Of a DNA stretch of 64,000 nucleotides, positions 52,683 to 62,018 are shown in pieces; within the stretch, counting starts at the first letter, position 1, and each line of letters opens with the position of its first letter. A model generated the notes under the pieces. It was given only the letters and a program-made list of their open reading frames with translations, was not told the origin of the DNA and did not search any database. Made by a program: the position numbers and the translations under genes. The stretch is from an uncultured Anaerovibrio sp. (GTDB taxonomy: Bacteria > Bacillota > Negativicutes > Selenomonadales > Selenomonadaceae). Location: the NCBI GenBank assembly GCA_934203205.1, contig CAKPYV010000004.1, forward strand, positions 1 to 64,000, given 5' to 3'.

Positions 52683-53711
52683 TTATGCTTTTGTAAACTT
52701 CTGAATCAATTCTTCTGCATGAGGATCAATCTCATCATTTTCTGATGGCACATCATTAGGATAATCACAATCCTTACACACATCATTTTGACAACGATTT
52801 CCCTTGAGCATATTCAGCAAAAATTCCCGTCTTACATCACTATTCCAAGCCTCCACCAAAGTAGTGTCCTCAATATTACCCAAGCCTTCACAACCTTGGA
52901 ATGGTGCTCCACAAGGTCTAATTTCTCCCAAAGGATCTACACACATCATATAAAAGGAAAGATAACAAGCCTTCTGCTTTTTATGCATCCTGCCAAAACG
53001 TGTTGTAGTCATATCGGTAATATTTTTTCCCAATATATTCGTATAATCTACATCTGCATAAAGAGGCTTAATAGTTTCTATGTGAATTTTATCGCAAATA
53101 TCTCCGAACCTAGCAAGAAACCTTTCTCTATCGCCCTCTTCCAAAGCAACATCTGCAATCTTAATATTAATTTGGCATTTATTTCGGCTATATTCGTATA
53201 AATATTTCAATACATCGTAAAAATCCTCAAAGTCAATTTCCCTACCACAAACCTCCTTATATTTTCTTGAATTCATGCCCTGCAAGGAAATAAATATTCT
53301 ATCGACACCAGCATCAATTATTTCTTCCACACGTTTACGAGTAAAAAGCAGGGCATTGGTTATAAATGACACATCATCTGCCACATCAGCTTCCTTTAAC
53401 ATCTTAATCATTTTAGCCATATTGGGATTGCACAGTGGTTCACCCTGACCTGCAACAGATATAGATTTTATCTTTTGCGGAAATGCCTTTAATTGCTCAA
53501 CAGTTTTCAAAAATATATCCCAATCCATATTTTTACAAATGAAATTTTTCTTCCTTAACTCCTCAGGAGACAGTGAATGAAGACAGTATTCACACTGTAT
53601 ATTACATGCCTGAGAAGGACTTATACCAAATGCCATTGGGGTATCCAACGGTAAAACTTCATGCAATGGCTGTCTTTTATGATTAAATACTGGTTCAAAC
53701 TTTGCTTTCAT
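52683..53711 (-). CDS. Radical SAM/SPASM enzyme, paralogue of 46018-47019
   Basis: 342 aa. PSQACNIQCEYC carries CxxxCxxC near residue 34, and a C-terminal CKDCDYP region with further Cys (RPCGAP). Start behind AAAGGAGAG. No poly-G tract, unlike its paralogue. It lies within the Pse genes between pseG and the ThDP fusion. Substrate unknown. Confidence 0.85.
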   Translation of the reverse strand: MKAKFEPVFNHKRQPLHEVLPLDTPMAFGISPSQACNIQCEYCLHSLSPEELRKKNFICKNMDWDIFLKTVEQLKAFPQKIKSISVAGQGEPLCNPNMAKMIKMLKEADVADDVSFITNALLFTRKRVEEIIDAGVDRIFISLQGMNSRKYKEVCGREIDFEDFYDVLKYLYEYSRNKCQINIKIADVALEEGDRERFLARFGDICDKIHIETIKPLYADVDYTNILGKNITDMTTTRFGRMHKKQKACYLSFYMMCVDPLGEIRPCGAPFQGCEGLGNIEDTTLVEAWNSDVRREFLLNMLKGNRCQNDVCKDCDYPNDVPSENDEIDPHAEELIQKFTKA

Positions 53712-53725
53712 TATAAAACTCTCCT

Positions 53726-56629
53726 TTATTTATCCTCAGCTTTGCAAAACAACACTAGGTCTGATGCTGTTCTTGAGCAAAGCCGCAAATACACCTTATA
53801 CTCCGGCACTATGCTTTTTATATATGCTGGTATGGTTATTAAATCTTCCTTTTTGTGGTATACGCAGATAGCCAAAAAAGGCTTATATTCTTTGATGGTT
53901 TTCTCTGCTCCATGCAAAGCCTCCAGTTCACTGCCCTCTATATCCATTTTTATAAAGGTGGCTTTTCGTCCCTTTAGGACATCATCAATAGCAACAGTAT
54001 CTAATGTTACTTTTTCGTGATTAGCACCTTCCTCCAGAATAGTGGTAACCATGGTTAAACTGCCATAATTATTACAGTAGAAAGCCTTTTTCCCAGTGTA
54101 GTCTGATGCCGCTGCTGTAATAACCTCAGTATTGGCAAAATCTTTAGTCTTGATAATTTCTGCAGAGCTGGCGAATGGCTCAAAGGCATATATTTTTTCA
54201 TAGGAACCTGCAAACTCTATAAAATCCTCAATAGTATTTCCATTATAGGCTCCTACGTCCAAAAACACATGATTTTTACTCTTAGGTGCTATATCCTCTG
54301 GAAAATACTCCTCTTTACTAACAACCTTCTCATAATAATCCAAATTGCCTGTATATACCCCCTTTAAGTAATTTATATATGTGCTGCGAGACTGAATATC
54401 GTCTAACAAGGAATAGGTATTGGCAAATTCCTGATAATGATCCTCCACATATTTTCTGGTAAGCCCCTTAAATAAAGGATTAAACACATCAAAAGTATAT
54501 ATATTATCTTCTGGAATACCTATTGTCAACAGTTGATTCCTTTTTTCTATTCTATAACTGTCATTATTAATAATGATATATTCTCTATCAAGAGATAACA
54601 AATCCTCTGGCAATATGACCTCGATATTTTTTACAGTCTGACCTCGTAAATCCGGATTATTATCACAAAATCTCCATATAGGTATGCCATTTTCTTTTAA
54701 TAACGCTGCTGTAAGCATCCCTTGATCTCCAGCACCAAAGATAATTATTTTCTGTTCCTTATTATGATTGTATTTACTCAAAAATTTTTCATATAAATTT
54801 TCTTGTGTTATTTTAGCTAATGATTCAAAATCCATTTTATTTCTCAACACCTTCCCACTGCAAATCATATTGCCCTTCTGCTCCTCCTCAGGCAAAAACG
54901 GATATAAATCCTCCAGCTTGGAAGAAATCATTTTACCATCCTTTCCCATGCGACTTTTGATGATGGGCACAAATTCTGTTGCTGGCGAGCTGATCATTTC
55001 TACGATGGCTGGCTCATCATCCGACAGTGCCTCTCTGACAATTTCTTCAGTTTTAACATCATTGTCAATGCAGTAGTACTTCAGCCCATAGGCTTCAGCA
55101 ATTTTCTGCAAATTTGGCATTCCTACACCGCTTTCCGGTGTACAGCCAGCCAACCGCCCTTGAAAATGAGTCTGCTGCATGGTATAAATCTGTCTATAAC
55201 CATTGTTATTATCTATAAACACCTTTATAGGCAGGTTGTATTCTCTCAACAGAGCCAATTCCTGTATATTATGCTGTAAACTGCCATCACCTTCGCCGAT
55301 AATGGTGCGCTTTTTGCCAGAGGCAATACAAGCTCCTATGGCACAAGGCAAGCCTGTCCCCATACTTCCCAACCCTACTGGCACAATATAATCCTGCTGA
55401 TCATGCAAATCATAGATATTATAGCCATAGGCAAAGGCTGATGGAGAAGCTACAAATACATCATCTGCCCTAGCATATTGGTTGATGTATTTAGTTACGA
55501 TATAACCATCTGTCAAACCATCATCATGGGGAATTATTTCCTTGATAGCTGGATATTTATCCCTCATACTATCACAATAATCTATCCAATTCTCACACTT
55601 TGATATAGTATTCTTCTGGCAATATTTTCCAAAGCATCTGATAAAGTCTCCTGCATCTGCCACCAATGCCTTATTTACATTCATATGCAGCTTAGCAATT
55701 TCTGCCTGATGAATATTAACCATTATCTTTTTGGCATTAGGGGCAAAATTTTCCTCATTATATGCTGTGAGATAATATCGCAAACCACTGCCAATTACCA
55801 AAAGACAATCTGAATTTTGCAAAACATAATTTGCGAAACGTGGTGCCACCATGCCCGCACTGCCGTAATAATAGCGATCATTGTCCTTATGGAATAAGCG
55901 ACGGGCGCGTCTGGATGTAACAACAGGTATTTGCAGCATATTTACCATCTTGGTAAATTCATCTTTAGCTCCTGCCAGCATCACACCTGTACCAGCCAAT
56001 ATGCAAGGTCGCTCAGCCTCTGATAGCAACTTGTAAATATCCGCCAAATCGGCCTCAGCAATTTTCGCAGATTTTTCCTGTGGTTCAAACCCCCTCAATT
56101 TCTCTGACTCAATTTCAGCAGACTGCACATCCAAAGGAATATCCACCCAGGTTGTTCCCGGACGACCACTGGTGGCCATATATACAGCTTTTTCCAAAAT
56201 ATATCTTATATCATTTGGTTCCATAACGGTGACGGCATATTTAGTCACTGATGATACTATGGGAATAATTCCTACCTCCTGTGCACCAGTCTGGCGAACC
56301 TCCGGCACCTTGGTAATCGTTTCTCTCTTAACCTGCCCAGAGATAACCATAATAGGGGTAGAGTCTATATAAGCCGAGGCTAGAGAGGTAACTACGTTGG
56401 TTGCTCCTGGGCCAGTAGTAGCAAAAACTACCCCTAATTTATTTCCGTATTGAGCATAGCCATCTGCTGCAAAGCCAGAAGCCTGCTCATGGAGATTATA
56501 GTATTTATTTATATTGTTATTTTTGGCAAGAGAATCCAGCAAATGCATAATACCACCGCCGGACAAAAGGAATACATCCTTTACTTGCTTTTGCTCCAAA
56601 AAATTTATTACATAATCGGATAACTTCAT
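53726..56629 (-). CDS. ThDP-dependent enzyme fused to Rossmann and FkbM methyltransferase domains
   Basis: 967 aa. Acetolactate-synthase-like ThDP enzyme (~1-570): YNLHEQASGFAADGYA at the cofactor interface, TTGPGATN, GEGDGSLQHN and NNNGYRQIY (ThDP/Mg site). Then a Rossmann-like part (~620-720: IIIFGAGDQGMLTAALL) and an FkbM-family methyltransferase (~770-967: FLDVGAYNGNTIED, FIKMDIEGSELEALHG). Three functions in one chain is unusual. Known relatives of the first part include YerE, which adds a two-carbon unit to a CDP-3,6-dideoxy-4-keto sugar. Confidence 0.85.
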   Translation of the reverse strand: MKLSDYVINFLEQKQVKDVFLLSGGGIMHLLDSLAKNNNINKYYNLHEQASGFAADGYAQYGNKLGVVFATTGPGATNVVTSLASAYIDSTPIMVISGQVKRETITKVPEVRQTGAQEVGIIPIVSSVTKYAVTVMEPNDIRYILEKAVYMATSGRPGTTWVDIPLDVQSAEIESEKLRGFEPQEKSAKIAEADLADIYKLLSEAERPCILAGTGVMLAGAKDEFTKMVNMLQIPVVTSRRARRLFHKDNDRYYYGSAGMVAPRFANYVLQNSDCLLVIGSGLRYYLTAYNEENFAPNAKKIMVNIHQAEIAKLHMNVNKALVADAGDFIRCFGKYCQKNTISKCENWIDYCDSMRDKYPAIKEIIPHDDGLTDGYIVTKYINQYARADDVFVASPSAFAYGYNIYDLHDQQDYIVPVGLGSMGTGLPCAIGACIASGKKRTIIGEGDGSLQHNIQELALLREYNLPIKVFIDNNNGYRQIYTMQQTHFQGRLAGCTPESGVGMPNLQKIAEAYGLKYYCIDNDVKTEEIVREALSDDEPAIVEMISSPATEFVPIIKSRMGKDGKMISSKLEDLYPFLPEEEQKGNMICSGKVLRNKMDFESLAKITQENLYEKFLSKYNHNKEQKIIIFGAGDQGMLTAALLKENGIPIWRFCDNNPDLRGQTVKNIEVILPEDLLSLDREYIIINNDSYRIEKRNQLLTIGIPEDNIYTFDVFNPLFKGLTRKYVEDHYQEFANTYSLLDDIQSRSTYINYLKGVYTGNLDYYEKVVSKEEYFPEDIAPKSKNHVFLDVGAYNGNTIEDFIEFAGSYEKIYAFEPFASSAEIIKTKDFANTEVITAAASDYTGKKAFYCNNYGSLTMVTTILEEGANHEKVTLDTVAIDDVLKGRKATFIKMDIEGSELEALHGAEKTIKEYKPFLAICVYHKKEDLITIPAYIKSIVPEYKVYLRLCSRTASDLVLFCKAEDK

Positions 56630-56648
56630 TGTATCTACCGCCTATCAA

Positions 56649-57800
56649 TTATTCTGCCAATACCTCTTTCAATGCCTCAACCACTTCATCCTGCTGTTTA
56701 TCTGTCAAATCGTAGTACAAGGGCAAGGTAATAGCTTCCTCATAATATTTTTCACTAACAGGAAAATCACCCTTTTGAAAGCCCAATTTTTGATAATATG
56801 GCTGAGTGTGAACTGGAATATAATGTAGATTTAGAGCAATACCTCTATCCCTCATACGAGCAAAAATTTCGTTCTTGCTTAACGTCACTTTGGTAAAATC
56901 AACTCTAATTATATATATATGCCAGGAAGGATTTGTAGCTTCATCTTGATAAGGTGTTCTAAGAGGCAAATCATTCAGCTTCTCATTGTAACGCTTAACC
57001 AAATATCTGCGTCTGGCCACAAACTCATCCAAAGAATCCATTTGACTACATCCCAAGGCCGCCTGCATATCCGTCATGCGATAATTAAAGCCTAATTCTA
57101 TCTGCTGATAGTACCAGGGACCATCTGCCTCCTGAGTCATTAAATCACTGTCTCTGGTAATGCCATGGCTGCGATAAAGCTTTAGCTTTTCATATAGTTC
57201 TTTATTATTAGTTAGGACAATCCCACCCTCACCGGTAGTAACTATTTTTACTGGGTGAAAACTGAAAACAGTCATATCAGAATAACAACAGGAGCCAACT
57301 TTCGTGTTCTTATAATCCGCTCCAGTAGCATGAGAAGCATCCTCTATTATTTTAAAGCCATATTCATCAGCTAATGCCTTGATGGCCTCCATATCACAGG
57401 ACTGCCCCGCTAAATGGACGGGAATAACAACCTTTGGTTTTTTTACTGCTGCTTCCAGTTTATGCCTAAGCTCAGCCACACTCATATTGTAGGTTTTATC
57501 ATCTATATCTACAAAATCCACATCAGCACCACAATATCGCCCACAATTTGCAGAAGCCGTAAAAGTAATCGGACTAGTCCACAAAACATCACCTTCACCT
57601 AGACCAGCAGCCTTACAGGCAATATGCAAAGCGGAGGTGGCATTGGTCACCGCCACAGCATATTTTGCCCCACAATAATTTGCTACCTTTTTCTCAAAGG
57701 ATTCGACTGCCGGGCCTTGGGTAAGCCAATCAGAATGTAATACCCTCTCTACGGCCTGTATATCCTTTTCCGTAATATGCTGATGTCCATAATAAATCAT
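56649..57800 (-). CDS. pseC: UDP-4-keto-sugar aminotransferase PseC
   Basis: 383 aa, DegT/DnrJ family, with the PLP-lysine context FSFHPVKIVTTGEGG. Aminates the C4 of the PseB product using glutamate. Followed by the ThDP fusion gene 19 bp downstream and preceded by pseB (12 bp). Confidence 0.93.
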   Translation of the reverse strand: MIYYGHQHITEKDIQAVERVLHSDWLTQGPAVESFEKKVANYCGAKYAVAVTNATSALHIACKAAGLGEGDVLWTSPITFTASANCGRYCGADVDFVDIDDKTYNMSVAELRHKLEAAVKKPKVVIPVHLAGQSCDMEAIKALADEYGFKIIEDASHATGADYKNTKVGSCCYSDMTVFSFHPVKIVTTGEGGIVLTNNKELYEKLKLYRSHGITRDSDLMTQEADGPWYYQQIELGFNYRMTDMQAALGCSQMDSLDEFVARRRYLVKRYNEKLNDLPLRTPYQDEATNPSWHIYIIRVDFTKVTLSKNEIFARMRDRGIALNLHYIPVHTQPYYQKLGFQKGDFPVSEKYYEEAITLPLYYDLTDKQQDEVVEALKEVLAE

Positions 57801-57812
57801 ATTTTGTGCCTC

Positions 57813-58808
57813 TTAATAATTCTTCAATAATTCCCGCAAATCCTCAACTGACAGCCATTCTGTATTTTTGCCAGAATCGTATTCAAAACCATCTGGTACT
57901 GACTTACCCGTAATAACCCGCTGATTATTTACCTCTGAATTCCACCAATAATCGTGAGGATAGATAATATAATGCTTATCATATTCATAAGTATGCTGGG
58001 CATCAGTTTTGGTTATCATGCACTCATCCAGCTTTTCACCATCACGAATACCGACTTCCTTCAACTTGATATTATCTCCTCCCATAGCCTTGGCCAAATC
58101 CGTTATCTTAAAGGATGGTATTTTAGAGATATAAGTTTCGCCACCAATACTTTCCTCAAAAGCCTTAACCACCAGCTGCACACCTTCTTCCAGACTAATC
58201 CAGAATCTGGTCATACGAAAATCTGTAATTGGCAGCTCCTCTACGCCCTTTGCCAGCTGACTGCGGAAAAAGGGAATTACAGAACCACGACTACCAGCTA
58301 CATTGCCATAACGCACCACGGCAAAGGAAGTCTCCCGCCCACGGGCATAAGCATTAGCCGCAATAAACAGCTTATCTGAGGCCATTTTGGTAGCACCATA
58401 GAGGTTCACTGGGTTTACTGCCTTGTCTGTGGAAAGAGCTACCACCTTTTTAACACCACAATCAATGGCTGCGTCTATAACATTCTGAGCACCATTAATA
58501 TTGGTTTTCACTGCCTCACTGGGATTGTACTCACAGGCAGGCACCTGCTTCAGCGCTGCTGCATGGATGACGTAATCAATCTCATGAAAAGCCCTATGAA
58601 GACGCTGGGCATCCCGCACATCACCAATGTAAAAGCGCAACTTATCTGCATAATCCTTTAGTCTCTCTGCCATCTGCCACTGCTTAAACTCATCACGAGA
58701 ATAGATAACTATCTTTCTCACATCGTAGTTATCAAGGAGATATTTGGTCATTTTGTTGCCAAAAGAACCTGTACCACCGGTGATTAATATTGCTTTAGTA
58801 TTAAACAT
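57813..58808 (-). CDS. pseB: UDP-GlcNAc 4,6-dehydratase (inverting) PseB
   Basis: 331 aa. ITGGTGSFGNKM cofactor motif, IHAAALKQVPACEYNP, STDKAVNPVNLYGATK with a YxxxK pair. First step of pseudaminic acid synthesis. Conserved order PseB-PseC. Confidence 0.95.
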   Translation of the reverse strand: MFNTKAILITGGTGSFGNKMTKYLLDNYDVRKIVIYSRDEFKQWQMAERLKDYADKLRFYIGDVRDAQRLHRAFHEIDYVIHAAALKQVPACEYNPSEAVKTNINGAQNVIDAAIDCGVKKVVALSTDKAVNPVNLYGATKMASDKLFIAANAYARGRETSFAVVRYGNVAGSRGSVIPFFRSQLAKGVEELPITDFRMTRFWISLEEGVQLVVKAFEESIGGETYISKIPSFKITDLAKAMGGDNIKLKEVGIRDGEKLDECMITKTDAQHTYEYDKHYIIYPHDYWWNSEVNNQRVITGKSVPDGFEYDSGKNTEWLSVEDLRELLKNY

Positions 58809-58830
58809 TCTACCACTGCCTTTGAAACTT

Positions 58831-60945
58831 TTATTTTAATAGCTTATCCTGCTTACTCTTAAAATTCCTTATGATTTTTTTTATTTCTTCATAATATGGC
58901 TCATCTGCATAATATTTCTTTATAATTTCCATTACATTCTCATCTATCTTCCAAACACAATCCGAGGAGGTGACAATATTGCACCAAGGCAAAAAGAATT
59001 TTTCCATTACATTTCTTTTATCATTTTTCAATGTCTCTTTTGATAAACCATTAGATTTGTATGTCAAAAAACTGTTTAAGATATCAAAATATTGACCAAT
59101 AAATATTTTAGCCAAATGTCCCTTTTGTTCTATAGAAAATTTTCGACCAAATCCACCCTCTCCACTATCATCCCCAAAAAAATTACCATAAAGCACACGA
59201 AACCCAGCATGCTTTCTCAACATTTCAAGTTGGATATAAACCTGATTTAAGCCTGTATCACCAAATTTCAATCTATCCTTTACCTGCAGAAAATACTCTC
59301 TATTTAATGCAAATCCTGATATATATGTAGATAAATAAGATACTCGATCTACAAAATCATCTATTCCCTTACCTTCATATACACCATATCTATTTTCATT
59401 ATTAAGCATAAGACTAAGAAGTGTAATCTTAGGATTACCATATAGACACGCAACTATATTATATATGGAATCACCACAAAAATAATCATCATCGCCCAAA
59501 GCTATTGCATATTTGCCATGAGAGTTTTCCCAAACATTTTCAAAATTCCTACCGCCAATATTGGTTTTATTTCTATGATATGTTAAACTAGAATATTTTT
59601 GATAATTTGCTACAACCTGTGGTGTGTTATCAGGGGAAGCATTATCCGAAACAAAAACCTCTACGAGATCATCATGACCTATCTGCTTGTAAACAGCCTT
59701 AAGACATTTATTTAAATAATATGATCTATTAAATGTAGGTATACCTATACTCAATATTGGCTGTGTTTTTTTCCTTTTGTCCAGCAAGCTTTGCAATTCT
59801 GCATCATCTTTTATGTCAATCCATTTACCATCCTCATAATCCATTACTTTTATAACCTGAGCAGGATTGCCAGCTACAACGCAATGATTAGGAACATCTT
59901 TATTCACCATAGATGCAGCCTTGATTAAACAACCACAGCCAATCTTCACGTCCCCCATAATAGTTACATTGGTCTCTATATGAGAATGGTGACCTATTAC
60001 TAGATTGCCACATTTTTTTTGCTCAAAGGCTGAGCCAAAAGCAGCCAAAGTATCCACAGGTAAAACCTGCTCATCACTTATATTTACATTATCTTCAACC
60101 ACTATATCATGCTCTATACGTATATTATAGGCTGCAGACATACGACAGTTATCGCCTATACGAACATGATCGCCAAGCCATATTTTGTCAGGATTTACTA
60201 TTTTGCAATTATCCCCTACTACAACCTGACTACCGCAATTTCCCAACATGCTAGCATTTTTCATAGTCAAGTTCTTTGACTGCAAATATGGTGCATATTC
60301 CCGCAGCATATTCTCTCTGCTACTCAATGAATTAGCTTCATGAACCATTGACAAGCACCAGGTAATGTTTTGCTGTGGGACAACAACCTTATAACCTTGA
60401 CGAATAAATTCAAAAGAGTGAGCTGTTGCATAGCAATCCATATCAGCCAACTCATGCCAAGGTATATCATATTGTGTGGCCAACATAATTTGACTAATAC
60501 ATTGCACATTCTCACAGATATCTGAAGGAACACTATATTTTTCTTCTGATACACTGCCATCATCTTGCAATATATATTTACTGCCAACCTTAGTATCAGA
60601 CTCCTGCCATCGACCGCTAATAGGCAATGATTTGGCGCCGCACACTCCCAACATGCCAATTTCATAATCTGATGCAAAAATTTTCACCATATCCAACAGG
60701 GCTTTTTCATAAACAAAACAGGTGGTGTCTGGTAGATAAATTTTATATTTGGCATCTTTTCCTTTTGCTATAGAATTATATAACTGACTGCAATTAACAT
60801 TCGCATCATCCTGTGTCCAAGATAATATTTCCGAAGTCATACCAGGAGGCATTTCCAACTCTTGTATAGATTTTATGCATGCTGCATAAAGCTCCTCATT
60901 TTTTTTATGTATAATAAACAATATTTTATTTGAATCCGGTTTCAT
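58831..60945 (-). CDS. Three-part protein: N-terminal region, hexapeptide acetyltransferase, GT2
   Basis: 704 aa. N-terminal ~220 residues resemble a glycosyltransferase-like fold, without clear catalytic motifs. Hexapeptide left-handed helix at ~225-370 (NCGSQVVVGDNCKIVNPDKIW, IGHHSHIETNVTIMGDVKIG, VVAGNPAQVIKV) gives a CatB/WbbJ-like acetyltransferase. A C-terminal GT2 domain (~395-704) carries ILSIGIPTFNRSYYLNK, SDNASPDNT, and LGDDDYF. It could couple acetylation and glycosyl transfer on one surface glycan. Confidence 0.82.
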   Translation of the reverse strand: MKPDSNKILFIIHKKNEELYAACIKSIQELEMPPGMTSEILSWTQDDANVNCSQLYNSIAKGKDAKYKIYLPDTTCFVYEKALLDMVKIFASDYEIGMLGVCGAKSLPISGRWQESDTKVGSKYILQDDGSVSEEKYSVPSDICENVQCISQIMLATQYDIPWHELADMDCYATAHSFEFIRQGYKVVVPQQNITWCLSMVHEANSLSSRENMLREYAPYLQSKNLTMKNASMLGNCGSQVVVGDNCKIVNPDKIWLGDHVRIGDNCRMSAAYNIRIEHDIVVEDNVNISDEQVLPVDTLAAFGSAFEQKKCGNLVIGHHSHIETNVTIMGDVKIGCGCLIKAASMVNKDVPNHCVVAGNPAQVIKVMDYEDGKWIDIKDDAELQSLLDKRKKTQPILSIGIPTFNRSYYLNKCLKAVYKQIGHDDLVEVFVSDNASPDNTPQVVANYQKYSSLTYHRNKTNIGGRNFENVWENSHGKYAIALGDDDYFCGDSIYNIVACLYGNPKITLLSLMLNNENRYGVYEGKGIDDFVDRVSYLSTYISGFALNREYFLQVKDRLKFGDTGLNQVYIQLEMLRKHAGFRVLYGNFFGDDSGEGGFGRKFSIEQKGHLAKIFIGQYFDILNSFLTYKSNGLSKETLKNDKRNVMEKFFLPWCNIVTSSDCVWKIDENVMEIIKKYYADEPYYEEIKKIIRNFKSKQDKLLK

Positions 60946-60988
60946 TTTTTACTCCCATCATGTTCTGCATAATTACTATGATAACCTT

Positions 60989-61996
60989 TTATTTATATAT
61001 ATTGTCCGCAAATCCCGACAATACCTCCACGCCAAAATCATCTGAATAATCTACGCAGATAGTAGAAGCAGCTTCTCTATTAGTTATAAAATAATTAACA
61101 TACTTAAGAGATTCTACTTTATATTTTGCATCATATGCCAATATTAGCGGCGTTTCTTTATTCAGCGCCTCCACATATTCTGCTAATCTAGTTATGGAAT
61201 CAACATCATTTGTTTCTATTCCAAGTATCAGCAAAACCTTATCCTGTGAAGTAAATCTATTCGTAAATTGCTCAATAACCCTTGGCCAAAGCTGCCCTTC
61301 TGACTCAAAATCCATAATGTAATTGTATACAATATATCCTTCATTAGATAATTTGATAATATCCTCATCAAAATCGCTTGCCTTAGTATTATCATTACCC
61401 TTAGGCAAATGCTTGTCTATAAAAGCCTTGGGATTTTCCATAAGTGCAGATTCCTGCAATATCTTTTCTTCATCCCAATACCACCATTTTATTTTCTGAA
61501 GCTTTTCTATCGTATCCGCATCAAATCTGTATTTTATTACTCTTCCCGGATTTCCCACCACAATAGCATATGGCGGTACATCCTTAGCTACTACCGTACC
61601 AGCGCCAATAACTGCACCATTCCCTATTCTTACCCCACTCATAATTGTAACATCACAGCCTATCCAAACATCATTTCCTATAATAATTTGGTATTTATTA
61701 TAACTATTAGGCTCCCGCAATATAGGACTAACATTAGGATTTGTCTTAACAAAAAATGGATATGTAGAAACACTTTTATAATTGTGATTAGCACCTATTT
61801 CAAAAACAATTCTATGGGCTAATGAGCAATAATTACCTACTAGTACATGAGCATAGCTTTCCAATTCAAAATCAAAACTTGCCCCAGCCAGATAAGAACC
61901 AGGCCCGAAAGTCATAATCGTATTTGTTTTAGTTCCGTCCATATTAATTTTACGCACACTACCAGTATATGATTGCTGACTTACATCTATAAACAA
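60989..61996 (-). CDS. CatB-like O-acetyltransferase with C-terminal extension
   Basis: About 335 aa. Left-handed beta-helix acetyltransferase (about 30-170): NYCSLAHRIVFEIG, IIGNDVWIGCDVTIMSG, IGAGTVVAKDVPPYAIVVGNP (family pattern). C-terminal ~130 residues fit no family I recognise. I start at a TTG at 61996 behind AGGGGG; earlier codons overlap that site. Confidence 0.78.
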   Translation of the reverse strand: MFIDVSQQSYTGSVRKINMDGTKTNTIMTFGPGSYLAGASFDFELESYAHVLVGNYCSLAHRIVFEIGANHNYKSVSTYPFFVKTNPNVSPILREPNSYNKYQIIIGNDVWIGCDVTIMSGVRIGNGAVIGAGTVVAKDVPPYAIVVGNPGRVIKYRFDADTIEKLQKIKWWYWDEEKILQESALMENPKAFIDKHLPKGNDNTKASDFDEDIIKLSNEGYIVYNYIMDFESEGQLWPRVIEQFTNRFTSQDKVLLILGIETNDVDSITRLAEYVEALNKETPLILAYDAKYKVESLKYVNYFITNREAASTICVDYSDDFGVEVLSGFADNIYK

Positions 61997-62018
61997 AATA
62001 TATTTCCCCCTAATCAAA

